Assembly (NCBI GenBank): GCA_933207985.1
Contig: OW240920.1
Location: forward strand, 149,184,659-149,248,658
Reading direction: 5' to 3'
Length of the DNA: 64,000 nucleotides
DNA from: Pelobates cultripes
Lineage: Eukaryota; Chordata; Amphibia; Anura; Pelobatidae
Shown: piece by piece, positions 45,550-57,459 of the stretch
Numbering within the stretch: position 1 is the stretch's first letter
Layout: the number at the start of each line of letters is the position of its first letter
The notes under the pieces: model-generated
Databases searched by the model: none
What the model was told of the DNA's origin: nothing
What the model saw: only the letters and a program-made list of their open reading frames with translations
Position numbers and translations under genes: made by a program

Positions 45550-46528
45550 CTATAAGGCAGCAGAGAGGACACTTCTACCAAATTCTGTGGTAGATAAATG
45601 CACTATATCCAACTGACAGTGATTGATAAACATGTTGAAGGAGGACCATGTTGCTGCCGAACAAATGCGATCCGCAGAAATGTTGGCTGCAGCTGCCCAA
45701 GAAGCGGCCAAGGATCTGGTAGAATGAGCTCTAACCAATGGCTGAGATGATCCATCGGCCAATATGAATTGAAGAAGCGGATTGTCCCTTCTTGTAACCT
45801 GAAGGAATAATGAACAGTCTAGATGTCTTCCTTATGTCTGAAGTCCGGTTCAGGTATGTAGATAAACAGATCCAAACTATGCCATTTCTCCTCTTCTTCC
45901 GATGAGGGAAAAAGGCTGGCAAAATGATGTCCTGATTCATATGGAAAGCAGAAACCACCTTGGGTCTGAAAGCTGGAATCGTACGAAGGATCACTCGGTC
46001 TTCCTGAAGAATCAAAAAGGGAGACTCACAGGAGAGAGCGCTTAGCTCAGAGATTCTTCTACCTGAGGTCAAGGCAACCAACAGAAGGTTTTCAACATAA
46101 GAGTAAGTTTAGAAACACTCTCCAAGGGCTCAAACGGAGAATCAGATAAGGCCTTTAAAACCAGAGGTAACTCCCAAGGAGGGAAGCAAGACCGTACTGG
46201 AGGGCAAAGCATGAGAATGGCTTGAAAAAAATCTAGCAATATCTGGATTAAATGCCAATTTCCAATCTAACAGAGCAGAGATCGCTGAAGTATGCACTTT
46301 TAGGGAGCTGAGACTCAAACCCTTGTCAAATCCGTCCTGTAAAAATTGAAGGATGTCACAGATACTGGGAGACAAAGGAGAAATATTATGTGCCAAACAC
46401 CAGCTACAGAAGATGTCCCAAATACGATAGTAAGCTGATGAAGTGGATTTCTTCCTGGCATTCAGAAGAGTAAAAATTATTGAAGAAGAGAAGCCTTTGC
46501 TGGAGAGACGTTGCTTTTCAATTTCCAA
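45550..46528 (-). pseudogene. DIRS tyrosine recombinase pseudogene 2
   Basis: Pieces in order: RKKSTSSAYYRIWDIFCSW (46528-46142), TSGRRISELSALSCESPFL with the first catalytic Arg (46081-45731), and RAHSTRSLAASWAA with the HxxR motif (45762-45550). At the active site the reading is FINHCQLD where copy 1 has FIRHYHLD, so the catalytic Tyr is replaced by Cys. Frameshifts lie near 46110 and 45750. Confidence 0.82.
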
Positions 46529-46559
46529 GCCCTTAAATTGAGAGACTGAGGAGATGGGT

Positions 46560-48018
46560 GAGAGATCAGACTTTGTTTTGGAGACTGAGTTGGTCTGGGA
46601 ATTTCAGAGGAATGTCCTGAGAGAATTTCTGCAGAAGGGGAAACCCAGGCCGCCTGGGCCAGAAGGGAATTACTGCGAGAATTCTTCTTAGCAGGGGAAG
46701 AATTAGAGGAGTTGGGGGAAAAACATACCCCAGATGGAACTTCCACTTGCAACAGAGAGCATCCTGGTCTTCCGCCAAAGGGTCCAAGTAACGCAAGAAG
46801 AACCTTCCCACTTTTCGATTCTTCGCTCTGGCCATCAGATCTACCTGAGGAAAACCCCACTTCTTGACTATGCTTTGGAATGCCAGAGGGGCTAACTCCC
46901 ATTCTGTGGGATCCAGGGTTACTCGGCTTAAGAAATCCGCCACTTGATTGTTCTTTCCCGTCTATCCTTACTCTCACCCAACTTTGTTTCAGGCAAGGAA
47001 AGTGCAGAAGAGCCTGGAAGACTGCTTGCAACTCTAAAACATTCGAGGATAGAGGATACTGTTTGTTTTCCCACTGCCCCTGAACATGAAGGCCCAAATG
47101 AGCTCCCCAACCTGATTGGCATGCATCCGTCGTGAGAGTAACCCAAGGGATATCGTTCAGAGGATATTCTTGATATAGATTCTCGTTTATCAGCCACCAT
47201 ACCAGTTCCTTCTTGATCTCTGATGATAAAGAGATTGCTTGGTTCAGATCCTTGTTCGCAAACTGGGATAGAAACCCTTCTTGTGGAATCCTCATATGCC
47301 ACTGGGCCCATCTCGTAAGGCCTCTACTTGATATATCCTCTTCGAGGTCATCCATCCACTGCTTTAAGGCCCTAGAGACAGATGTCAAGGCTACAGCAGG
47401 ACGAAGCCCAGATCCAGAGACTATATAGGCCTTGGACAAGTTTGAGTCCATACGTTTATCCATTGTATCTCTTAAAGTACCGGCATCATCCAATGGGAGG
47501 GTGGTCTTTTTGGCTAGTCGGACAATTGCTGCATCTACTTTGGGGGCATGGTCCCAATTGCCCTGAATAGTGATTCTTTTTTCAGCCTTCTTCCATTCTT
47601 GCTTAATGAGGTCCTCAACGGTTTCCCAATGGGAAAGTAGCATTACGCCTTCTCAGGTCAGCAAAATGCTTACTAGAAGCTGGTTCCTCCTCTCTCTTAT
47701 CATTAAGCTCCAAGGTATCACGAACTGCCCTGATTAAAGCTTCTATTTTCACACTGTCTATAAAGATAGGAAAGGCCCCATATTCTTCATCTTGAGATGA
47801 CAACTCGTCTTGCTCAAATACCGGGGTACATATTCGTCAGAGCTTAAATCAGGATATTCCTCTGGGCTAAAAGATCTACGTCTTTTCTTAGCCCTCTCAG
47901 ACTGTTGAAGACCCTCTGAAACTGCTTGACGGATGTAAGAAAGAACATCTGGATCTGGTTCAGTATGGCCTGCCGCTGCTTTAAGACAAGCTAAGCAGAG
48001 CCTTTTCCCAGGAAGCAA
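46560..48018 (-). pseudogene. DIRS Gag joined to RNase H, RT deleted
   Basis: Frames 48018-47758 and 47803-47615 give Gag-like acidic and Lys/Arg-rich sequence (CLACLKAAAGHTEPDPDVLS, SERAKKRRRSFSPEEYPDLS). The 388-codon frame from 47643 continues Gag (WDHAPKVDAAIVRLAKKTTL) and passes directly to the RT thumb LTRWAQWHMRIPQEGFLSQF and RNase H VTLTTDACQSGWGAHLG. The RT palm with YxDD is absent. RNase H itself lacks about 45 residues (between VRVRID and VADFLSRV) that copy 1 keeps, and the frame changes there. Confidence 0.8.
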
Positions 48019-49089
48019 CTTGTCGTCACAAGCTTCACATAAGGGGGTCTTATCCTTCTTTTTCTTGTATGAGGATCTGTGGGCAGAACTGAAAATCCTC
48101 CAGTCAGAAGTCTGAAATGTACTTTTTTTTTGTTATTTCATTAGTATTGTGTTTTTTAAATTTTGCAGTGACTTACTCAGAACCTTTAGATTGCGACCTA
48201 TTTCTCAAAGCCTGACTGGGGGAATCCATATTATGGGCAGCTAGAAAAAAATTAGAATTTCCAGCAACCAATTATTGCCTTGAAAAAGGACTGTGAATAG
48301 AGAAATTTATAATAAAAAGGACAAGAAATGTCACTTACCTGCAGCCAGAAAACAGACGTTTAATCCAGTTATGCAGAGATACATCAAACAGCATACTGAC
48401 AGAATAGAGGTGCTTACCCTTTAAATATAGGATGCCGAACCCGGAAGTAAATCCCTATGCTGCTGGCCTTCCTCTGGCGTGCGTTCCACTGCTGGAGAGA
48501 GGGAAAAGATAGGCCGAAAAACCGGAAGTGACGAACCCGGAAGTGCTTGCAATATCGGCGTGCGTTCCACGACCGGAATGGATCAGCCACAAGGAAACAG
48601 GAGACCACCCCTGGTTAGGCAAGTTCTTAATCCACTGCCACTTACATCCTGAGGATAGGGCAGGCCATCTTTAATGGGAAAGCCAAGGAGCCCAAATTTT
48701 TTGCAGTGAGCAGGTGAACCCTTCTGCGGGAATTACCACCTCCGTGGGTCTGGCACATCCAGCTGCTACCTATAGTGTCACTGCAGCATAGCTCCCCGGT
48801 CGCTAAGGGGAGAATCCTCCAGGGGGTTGCCCTTGGTGAGGCGCCGTGTCCTGAGGCTTCCATGGGAAGAGAGGCAGAACTCCCCATGGGCCAGGGGTAC
48901 AATTAGACCCAAATAAATTACAAAATACAAATTTTAGGAGATGCAACCTCCACTGTCCCTGAGAAGTGGACAGGAAAAAAAGACTGAGGGGGCATAGGGG
49001 GGAGTCTCTTATTTAGGAGGTGTTCCTGTCCAATTGAGAAGGGGAGGAGCTATACCCATATGTGGTGCTGCCATGGATATGGAATATGT

Positions 49090-49650
49090 TTTCCCCCTCT
49101 TTTTGGATGTTTTCTCCTTTTCCATTCGGGAGTCCCTCATACGAACAGAATTATTTCGTCTACTGAACGAGGACCACCCCTGTACCCCATTAGAACGTTA
49201 ACACCAGCCACTTAAGTGCGAACCCGCAAGGAAAAAAATAATGAATGCTTCCCCTGGGTGGCTGCCATTTCGTGTAACCGAACACATGGCAGACAAAAGA
49301 ATGGCGACCATCTTGTCTCCCGAACGTGGGCAGCGGTACTATTTCCCGCAAATAATTTCCTATACAAAAGATGTTCAGGAGATATGAACTACCGAACAGG
49401 GGGAGCATTCGTATCCCGAAATTAAGAGATTCCCTTGCATGGTGTTCGGACAGGAACCTCACAAACAGAGACAGACCAGGGCACAAATTTTCCTGGAATT
49501 GTTTTGGGATAGCGCCTCATGTCTGGCCAGTCAAACCTTTACCTCTATAGCATTCCAGTTTCACCATTTTACACTCAGATCGGGGCTATCGGGTAAAGTA
49601 CTTTTTGTGGGGTGGGTTCCTGAGTATGGTGGGGGCATTTTGGGGGTACG
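49090..49650. other. Unclassified repeat, LTR-like composition
   Basis: Rich in TTCG/CGAA words (CATTCGGGAG, CATACGAACAG, GTTCGGACAGG) like the solo LTRs, but no ends were found. No gene recognised. Confidence 0.3.
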
Positions 49651-49654
49651 GGAT

Positions 49655-50800
49655 TTAACCATAATTAATGTTTTAAATATTAAGTACACCCACACATTAT
49701 ATATAATTTGTTCAGGAGAAACAGGGCTTTCATTTTATATCAAATATTTATTTATGAAACATAGTTTAATATAAATAAAAAAAATTTTAAATGAGTAATT
49801 TTGTTATTTTTAAGTTCTGCATGACATTTTACCTGTCAATATCATAATACTATTAGTTTTTACTGCACATATTTGTATTCAGCGATGTCTCACAAGTACA
49901 AAAGTACCCATTAGGTACAGGTTTTATGGTGTTTTGGAGAGCTACAGGGTCAAATATAGGGCCTTTTCCCCTTTTTTATTTTTACACATTTAAATTTGCC
50001 AGATTGGTTTGCTGGGCCAGGAATCCAGGAATGAAAACTAACCCCAGCATGGCATACCACGGTACTCAAAATGGGTTATGTCCAGTCTTTTGTAGTAGCC
50101 ACTAAGCCACAAACGCTTGCCAAAGTTAGCGTTCATATTATTTTTAATTTTTTTATTTTTTACACAAAAACTGCACTTTTACTGGTGATTTCATTGTTGT
50201 GATAACTTTTACTGTTGTAAACACTCATATTTGTGTTCATCGACGTCTCCCGAGTATAACAATACCCCCCCATGTACAGGTTTTATTGTGGTTTGAAAAG
50301 GTACGGGGTCAATATTAATGGCGCTATTTAAATAATAATAATAATAATAATATAGGGTTTGCCCAATTCAGTTTGCCAGATTGGTTTGCTGGGTCTGTGT
50401 TGCCTTTTCAGACCATATGGTAGCCCAGGAATATGAATAACCTCATCATGGCATACCATTTTCAAATGAAGACATCCCAGGGTATTCCAAATGGGGTATG
50501 TCCAGTCTTTTGTAGTAGCCACTTGGTCACAACCCTGGCCAAAGTTATTGTTCATATTAGTTTTTTGCATTTTTCACACAAATAATGCACTTTTAATGAT
50601 TATATTGTAGTCATTATACATTTTACTGCTATAACAGCTCAGATTTGTGTTCACTGATATCTCATGAGTAAAAAAGTATCCCACATGAACAGGTTTTGTG
50701 GAGTTTTGGAAAGAGACAGTGTCAAATATAGAGCTTGCCCATTTAATTTTTTACACATTCAAATTTGCCTGGGTTTTCAGGACTTTCTGCCTGGGTTGTC
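49655..50800. repeat. About 2.5-3 tandem copies of a roughly 400-bp monomer
   Basis: The block TGTTCA(G/T)CGA(C/T)GTCTC followed by GTACAGGTTTTATGG and CAGGGTCAAATATAGGGC recurs near 49880, 50235 and 50650, followed each time by TTTGCCAGATTGGTTTGCTG. The same monomer occurs singly at 36960-37240 and 44710-44900. It seems to be the internal part of a dispersed element. An AAT run lies at 50331-50352. Confidence 0.65.
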
Positions 50801-50829
50801 AGGCAGGTCCCTTGAATTACAATTAATAA

Positions 50830-52147
50830 AATTAATTATGTAAATATATAAACACACACGCACATATATTATATATTTTATTATTTATATATATTTATTT
50901 CAAAGTGTATTTTGAGATATATGGAAGGCAGGGCCTGAAGTTGTGGGAGGGGCTTGGTTCCCCTTCTTAAGGAGCACCAGCCCTTCCCTCACTACCGTCT
51001 TCGGTCTGGTGATTTGTGGAGAGTGATCGTCACTTCCGGTCGATCCTACCTCCATTTTGCTTACCTGCATCTCGTGGGCAGCTTCCCTGGTCTCCAACGA
51101 TTCCTGTCCCTCCGGTTTTTCACTGTCTGACTTGAGAATCAGACAAGGGGTTTCGCAGGGCTTTCGGGGCGTCACCCGGTTGCAAAAATCGTAAGTGATA
51201 CGGCCGTCGCAATTGCGGCATGGCCGTTTACTTCATCACAGTTCAACAGGCGCACGCATTGTACCACATGTTCGGTACACATTTAGACGAATGCTGGCAT
51301 TCGAGTACGGCATATATATTCAGTATGACAAAGGGTAACAGGGTTTATTCGGTTGGGGCAGTCTTCACGTATCCTGGCTATCTTATTGCCGTTCGGCTGC
51401 CGAAACACTGACCTATATTAGATGTTAAGATGGTTATATGTGCTAGAGTGACCCCTGGTGGCTGGATCATTATAGCTGGTAATATATAGTTTTTTTTCCC
51501 CCCTCCTTCTCCTGGTTATAGGTTATCAGCACATTTTCTGTATAAAGTTAAAGATGTCTGACTGACCCCTGGTGGTCATAAGGCTTATGGCTCGGGGCAT
51601 AAATTATATTTAAGGTTTTGGGCATGGTCACAGGATATATATAGACATATGTCATAACTACACTACTGGTGCTAATGGTCCAGATTGTATTGGCAGCAGT
51701 AGTTTATGGCACTTGTAGGCCTGTCTTAAATAAATCCGGTGGTCAGGAGGGTGGTTATAAGAAATGTGATACCATGTCTCACGGTGTTTACTTTCTGTTC
51801 TAGTTCAGCTATATCTAAGCACGTACATCATTGGTACCCATATGGGAGTATCAAATGTTCTGTAATTATGTACAGGACAGATATTCAGGTTGGGCAATAT
51901 TTATGAACCTCTTATGTTTCAGTATCAACAGCATCCACAGTGTGCTGCTACTCTACCAACTTTCACCTGTTATAGGTCAGTAATCACGATTAAATTATCC
52001 TCTGATGGTCTCGCAGGACCTGGGTCCTTATGTGTATTTTTCTGTATTACTAGGTATTGGCTTCCTTGCTCCTTTTGAGTAGTTGGTTCCAGTCTCCTAC
52101 TGTTGGAATATTTACCGGTAGTTATCTTGTTAGCAGGGGGAATGATG
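50830..52147. other. Sequence between repeats, no gene recognised
   Basis: AT-rich start (50830-50930) like the palindrome families at 1640 and 55160. The rest may be 5' flank of the tyrosine-recombinase element at 53.6 kb. The 91-codon minus frame at 50900-51175 shows no family motif. Confidence 0.35.
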
Positions 52148-52152
52148 GGTAC

Positions 52153-53245
52153 TGTGGCGAAACCAACCTCGCCACTGTACACTGGAGAAGCCTGGTTGCT
52201 CGCCTGCTGCCTTTGGACTATGGCCCCATGTTAATAGACATCTTTTTCCCTGCAGAAAAGACTTATTCGTGCTTTTCTGCCAGCTGTTCGGTAGATTTGT
52301 TTGAGTGTGTTGTGGCCCAGATAGGAATCCCATGGAGCCCATTCACATGAAACTGACTGTGTAAAGACTTTGGCTCCATGGTGATTAAACTGTATTCGTG
52401 TGGTCTGAGCGCCATTCGCTTAATAATGTGCGCTCAGACCTGAGCTATCTGGGGAAAGTAGAACGTATATGTTTTATGTACTGAATGTAACTGTAGGTAA
52501 TTTTATGTCTTTTACTGTTTGTTTTCTGCCATGTGGTTAATGGAGTCTTGTGTCTGTCCTGGGAGATAATTGAATTACTTATCTCCAGGATAGAAGACTC
52601 TGAAACTGGTTTGGGCCAGAAAGCCATGCTTCATTTAGTCACAAAGGACTTTCCCTTAACTTTTGAACCCCTGGTCTGATTTGTGCCATTTTTTAATATG
52701 TTGTTCCCCTGAATGGATTGATTATGAAAATGTATGTTTTATGTTTGTGACATGTATATTTTAGAAGTTATAAATATTGTGTAAAAACTGTATTCCTCTG
52801 CCGGTGATAATGAGATTACCCATTGTGTTCAGTAATCATATCACATGCAGAGGGGAGGATTTTGTGTGGGAGTGTCTGGGTGTATTGTACGGATTGATTG
52901 GTTGTTTTGTAACGCCCTGTGGGCTGTACTATGTTTGTGGATTGGGAATAAAAGAGACTGTATGTGACAGTACAGGGAGTTCCTGTTTTAACCCTCAAAG
53001 TGAAGTGTCGTCTCATTATTGGGGGAAGGATTTATTGTATGCTGTTCCAGTTTGACTGCTAGGAGAGTAAACCTATTCGTATGGTTCCTATTCAACTGTC
53101 TACAGCATTCAAATGCTTGGGAGAATTTATTTGTTTCTCCGGTTCGGTGATTGTGGTGTCTGCCAGAGTGCTTGGAGTCCTCAGGAAGTGCTAGGAGCAT
53201 CCTTCAACGGAGGTACCCAGTCGGGGTGCCAGGTGATCCGTTACA
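52153..53245 (+). mobile_element. Solo LTR, copy 2 (1093 bp)
   Basis: It begins TGTGGCGAAACC and ends ATCCGTTACA, flanked by the exact 5-bp duplication GGTAC (52148-52152 and 53246-53250). An AATAAA lies at 52947-52952. It is homologous to copy 1 at 4051-5251. No retroviral or gypsy proteins remain. LTRs of this kind carry the promoter and polyadenylation signal of the lost element. Confidence 0.88.
52947..52952 (+). promoter_or_regulatory. AATAAA of solo LTR copy 2
   Basis: GGAATAAAAGAG matches the position of GGAATAAAACTAAAGAG in the LTR at 60418. It is the likely polyadenylation signal of the LTR transcript. Confidence 0.6.
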
Positions 53246-53585
53246 GGTACTTATCGATATAAACCTAAAAATCACAAATACTCTCGTAGGTTACTACAGA
53301 TCGCCTGTATCACCTTTTTCTACTACCTTGCAATTTGCTCATCAGGTACGTCATGTTTTTCTCTCAATAATTCTCCCATCCTCCCTACCCTTTTCGGGTC
53401 TTAATACAGATATACTGGCATACAAAATAGGAGCCACTAGGTATGTAGATCGTGCCTCTCAAAGCCGCTTGGCAACTAGCAGGGCCTCACCGGTCACGTT
53501 ATTACTTAATACTTTCGCCGCTTGGCATTAGTTATATCAGCCAGTTGGGTAGTGCCCCAGGTAACATGTTAATTTTTGTTGTAGT

Positions 53586-54937
53586 ATGTCACAAATACCT
53601 GAAGGCGTGGAAGAATTGTCCATCCCAGTACACTGGCTAGATCGGTCACTCCATCCCGGGGTGACGACAACGCGAGCCCTGCATCACTCAGGGTGTGGAC
53701 CATTCCTAGGATCACTGCCTGAGAAAGAGGAACATTCCTTTCCCAGCTACGGCTAGGAAAGCCGAATTATATAGACTGCTGAATACTCAGACTGATAATT
53801 CGGGGGGCGGGGAAGGGTCCAGTAGCAGCCAGTCGGCTGATCTACATACTGTTTTTCTTCAGTCCTCACCTCTTTGGGGCACTATTACGGCCAGACTGAA
53901 TAAGATGGATGCAGAAAGCCAGCAACGGTCACCTTCAGCACTAGGGAATCCGATCGCTACGGTTCGCCCAGACTTCCTACCGGGTTACTACCCTGATACC
54001 AACTCCGGTACCGCGGTGGCAGGAGATGGTTTAGGACTAAAAGAACTACTCATTCATGGGCATCAACTCTCCCAACTTGGTCTTTCTGCTAACACCAGGA
54101 AAGCATATGGCAGGGCTTTTCATATTTTTAATAGATTCTTGCTGGACTTTAATATCACAGACCAATTTTCCATGGAGACAATGATTTCATTTATTTCCTT
54201 TTGCCACCTTCACCTAACACTATCATTCAACACCATTAAATTACATATCACCGGTATTCAACATCACATACTCACCACTTGGCCTAATAGACAACGCTTT
54301 CTGTCATCTTACCAAGTGAAAGCCATACTTAAAGGTATCAAGGACTCCACCCCTACACCCACACCATTCAGATTACCCATCCACGATCTATTGTTCCAGT
54401 CACTGTCAAACCTGTTAGACACCTCACCATTCGAAACTCACACTATTCAAGTCATTAAAACAGCCATCTATTTAGCTTTTTACGGTTTTCTTCAGCCCAA
54501 AGAATTTACCACCGCTAACTACAACTCCCCCAACTTCATCACAAGGTCAAACCTGGTAAAATCACACGATCACTATTTACTGTCCCTACACCATACAAAA
54601 ACTAGCGCCAAAGGACAGATGGTCACTATTACCTATTACCCCACTAGTAATAAATGGTGCCCTGTGGAAGTATTCGACCAATACCTCTCCTCCTTTCCAA
54701 TGGTGCCAACACAACCGCTACTAGCCTTACACGATAATATGCTCACTACGAGTAAGTTCGTGCTCTATGTAAGGTCGGTTAGGCTTGAACCCAGCCGAAT
54801 ATTCAGGTCACTCATTTAGAATAGGAGTAGCTACTACCACTTCCAAAAGGAATATTCCGGCACACATCCTTAAAATATTAGGCCGGTGGAAATCCACGGC
54901 TTACGCCAGATACAGCCAGTACAAGAGGTGCGCCTAG
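53586..54937 (+). pseudogene. Tyrosine-recombinase gene of a Ngaro/Crypton-like element
   Basis: It starts MSQIPEGVEELSIPVHWLDR, shifts frame near 53745 into RKAELYRLLNTQTD (SAP-like), and continues from 53905 as a 304-codon frame. There LSANTRKAYGRAFHIFNRFL is the core-binding domain, LSFNTIKLHITGIQHHILTT follows, and IYLAFYGFLQPKEFT aligns with the FLRAGEFT motif of relatives. A second frameshift near 54775 leads to EYSGHSFRIGVATTTSKRNI, LKILGRWKSTAYARYSQY and TAG. HxxR, GRW and the Tyr are present. The first catalytic Arg reads Gln. No RT was found upstream, so Ngaro versus Crypton is open. Confidence 0.75.
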
Positions 54938-55149
54938 CATTTAAGAATATGATTATGTGATATACTATGGTGTATTGTAGGCTGAATAAACTGGTTACAT
55001 CTTTTTGCCCTCTTATTTCAGGCCTACTACCTCGTCAGTTCCGGCACACCACAACTGACCTTTCCATTCCCTGTTTGTCTTATGTTACTAATTCTATGGC
55101 TTTATGCCCTGACCACAAATATATATTATCTATAAAGATACTCTTATGA

Positions 55150-55715
55150 CATTACATTATTTTTAATGTAGATTTTGTAATATATGTATAATATATTATA
55201 AGTTAATTAAAACACCTGATAAGCACATTATACATATAATACTATATAATTTAATAGTAAGTGTATTTTGGTATTAATACATAGATTACTCCCAAAATAC
55301 AGTGAGAATTAAATTATATAGTATTTTAGATGTATAATGTGCTAATCAGGTGTTTTAATTAACTTATATATTATATTTTACATGTATTATATATGTATAT
55401 TATTTGAATGTGTTTTTACTAACTTTTAGTTTAATTTCAGAGCACTCAGGCAGTCCCACTGCAGGCAGTCTCAGACTGCTTTGTGGCCATGTGATTTGCG
55501 ACATCAGTCGCGATAACATGGCCCTGGAGGGCCGGAAAGGAAGCAGAGGGACTGCCTGTCTCCAGAGGCGGTCCCCCAGGACCGGGTCGCCAGTCCAGGT
55601 GAGTATATTGCGGCCGGGGAGCTAACGATCGTTAGGGCGTACTATGCCGCCCTAACAGTGTTTAGGCTCATTTAATGCGGGGCGACACAGTAAGCCCTAA
55701 TGGTGTTAAGGGGTT
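55150..55715. repeat. AT-rich palindrome and dispersed repeat, copy 2
   Basis: TTAATTAAAACACCTGAT at about 55203 and its inverse at about 55350 mark a palindrome centred near 55285, arms about 120 bp. Then GC-rich sequence with GGCCCTGGAGGGCCGG shared with 1960-1975, ending GGTGTTAAGGGGTTAATG. Compare TTAACCCCTTAAGG at 36694: this could be the opposite end of that TTAA-type family. Confidence 0.55.
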
Positions 55716-55979
55716 AATGAAGCAGTTTTTGTTGTATAGTTCCTGTCCCTTAAGTCTCACTGTTGAATCTTGTCATTCAGGAGTTAAAGGGACCCACCAC
55801 TGCCGAAATACAAATTAATAAAAATCACAGTTTAGTAGATATATCCTACATTATTATTATTATTTTTTTTTAAATATTGAGCCATTTAATAATGAAGCTT
55901 TAACGATATGACTACAACAGACACCCACTTTCTGCCCCTATTATCTGTAAGATATTTTACGAGAAGAAGAGAAAGAAAA

Positions 55980-57273
55980 AACTAAATGTTATTCCCTACC
56001 TTTGTCTAAATGGATAATTACGAGCATAGATGATCCATATAGCTGGGAGCATTTTTGTAACCAATTAGCATACCACTCATGTTTTTTTGAGAGTCATATT
56101 AAGAATATCTTTTTCCATGGATAATTGAAAAACTATTTGATTAATTAGAAGATTTTTTTGAAATGGTTTTGATGATTTCCATTGTCTAGCAATAATGATT
56201 TTGACAGCGATCAAGCAATGAGTTGCTAAACAGTTCTATTTATTTTCATTTAATTTATTAAGTGACAATGTATAGAAAATATTAAAAGCCCAAGCCCATA
56301 ACGGTCTAACTACAGGGCAAGACCACCAAATATGTATGTATGAACCAGGATAAGTGCCGCATCTCCAACAAATAGGGTCGTAGGTATTATACATTTTGGC
56401 CAATCTTGTCGGGATATAATACCATTTATGTATTACTTTGAAATGGCATTCTATCAAATTCAGGCAATGAATGTATGTGTTTATATAAAGTAAAGAGGCA
56501 AACCAATCCTTTGATGTAATCCTCAAATTGAATTCTTGCTCCCAAATATTAATTAATTTATGGGGGATAACATTCCGACAATCCAACAACGAGTTTTCAA
56601 TAGAAATAACCTTGTTAACAGGGCAATTATAGAATATGGTTTATAAATTCTTAGCCAATAGAGAAGAAGTTTGAATAACATTTTTATGTATAAAGTTTTT
56701 AATTCGAAGATAAATAAATATTTCTCTTGGCGGGATATGTAAGTTGTCAACTAAATGTTGGAAAGAAAGAATATTATCCCCTTGCATAATATCGGAAATT
56801 GTTAATGAATCATTATTTTCCCAGTGTCTCAACGAAAGGTCTACAATAACTAATTCCAATGTGTTTAATTTACATGACCTTGGAATACATTGGATAAAAC
56901 CCAGGATTTTATTAATTTCTGCCCAGGCCTCTAGAGTTTGGGCCAGAGTAGATGGGCAATTTAAGGAGAATTAATTTGTGATGTTCCTATTATCGAACCA
57001 CATATAATAATGTAGTCTAAAGGTATGAGCTACCTCTCATTCCATAATAAACCATGGTTCAGACCGCTGCTGTGGGTCTTGTAGTATATAAATATGCCTG
57101 ATAATATTAGCAGAATACAAAGAGGTGATGCTTGGGAAACTAAGAACGCCCTTAGACACTTTTTTGAATAATATTTTCTGACTAATTCTGGGTTTTTTAT
57201 TTTTCCAAATAAATTTAGTAAAACTTGATTGAATCATTGCTAACCATGGTTTAGACATTTTAAGTGGGACCAT
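55980..57273 (-). pseudogene. L1-Tx1 ORF2 C-terminal region
   Basis: Pieces: LAMIQSSFTKFIWKNKKPRI (57273-57037), NDSLTISDIMQGDNILSFQH (56859-56641), and LIECHFKVIHKWYYIPTRLA followed by PICWRCGTYPGSYIHIWWSC (56589-56236), the cysteine motif at the L1-Tx1 tail. Then CLIAVKIIIARQWKSSKPF. Several frameshifts. Confidence 0.8.
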
Positions 57274-57459
57274 GGCAAATAAATATAACCACTTAGGTAA
57301 AATATAGGAGTTAATTATATTATTTTTACCTAACCAGGAGGTTTTTAAATGTCTCCATTATTTAAAATTGTGGTTCATATTCTTCATTAGTGTCAAAATA
57401 TTCCTCTCCATTGTACAAGAAACATTAGCAGGTATTATTAAGCCTAGATAATTTCTTTG

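Larger units (their letters stand above)
45135..49088 (-). mobile_element. DIRS-type retroelement derivative 2
   Basis: The terminal sequence GCTCCTCCCCTTCTTAATTG (45247) returns inverted at about 49025-49050. The 3' end also has a hairpin: 45138-45225 and 45370-45465 are inverted copies of about 90 bp (around CCGGACCTTACCACCTATTA). Minus-strand order is Gag pieces (48018-47340), RT thumb and RNase H (47340-46560), tyrosine recombinase (46528-45550). It is homologous to copy 1 at 11.9-14.7 kb. Gag is joined in one open frame to the end of RT, so the RT catalytic part was deleted. Confidence 0.82.

Noticed and set aside
50900..51175. 91-residue minus-strand frame as a possible exon
   Set aside because: No recognisable domain, no splice context, and it is surrounded by repeat sequence.
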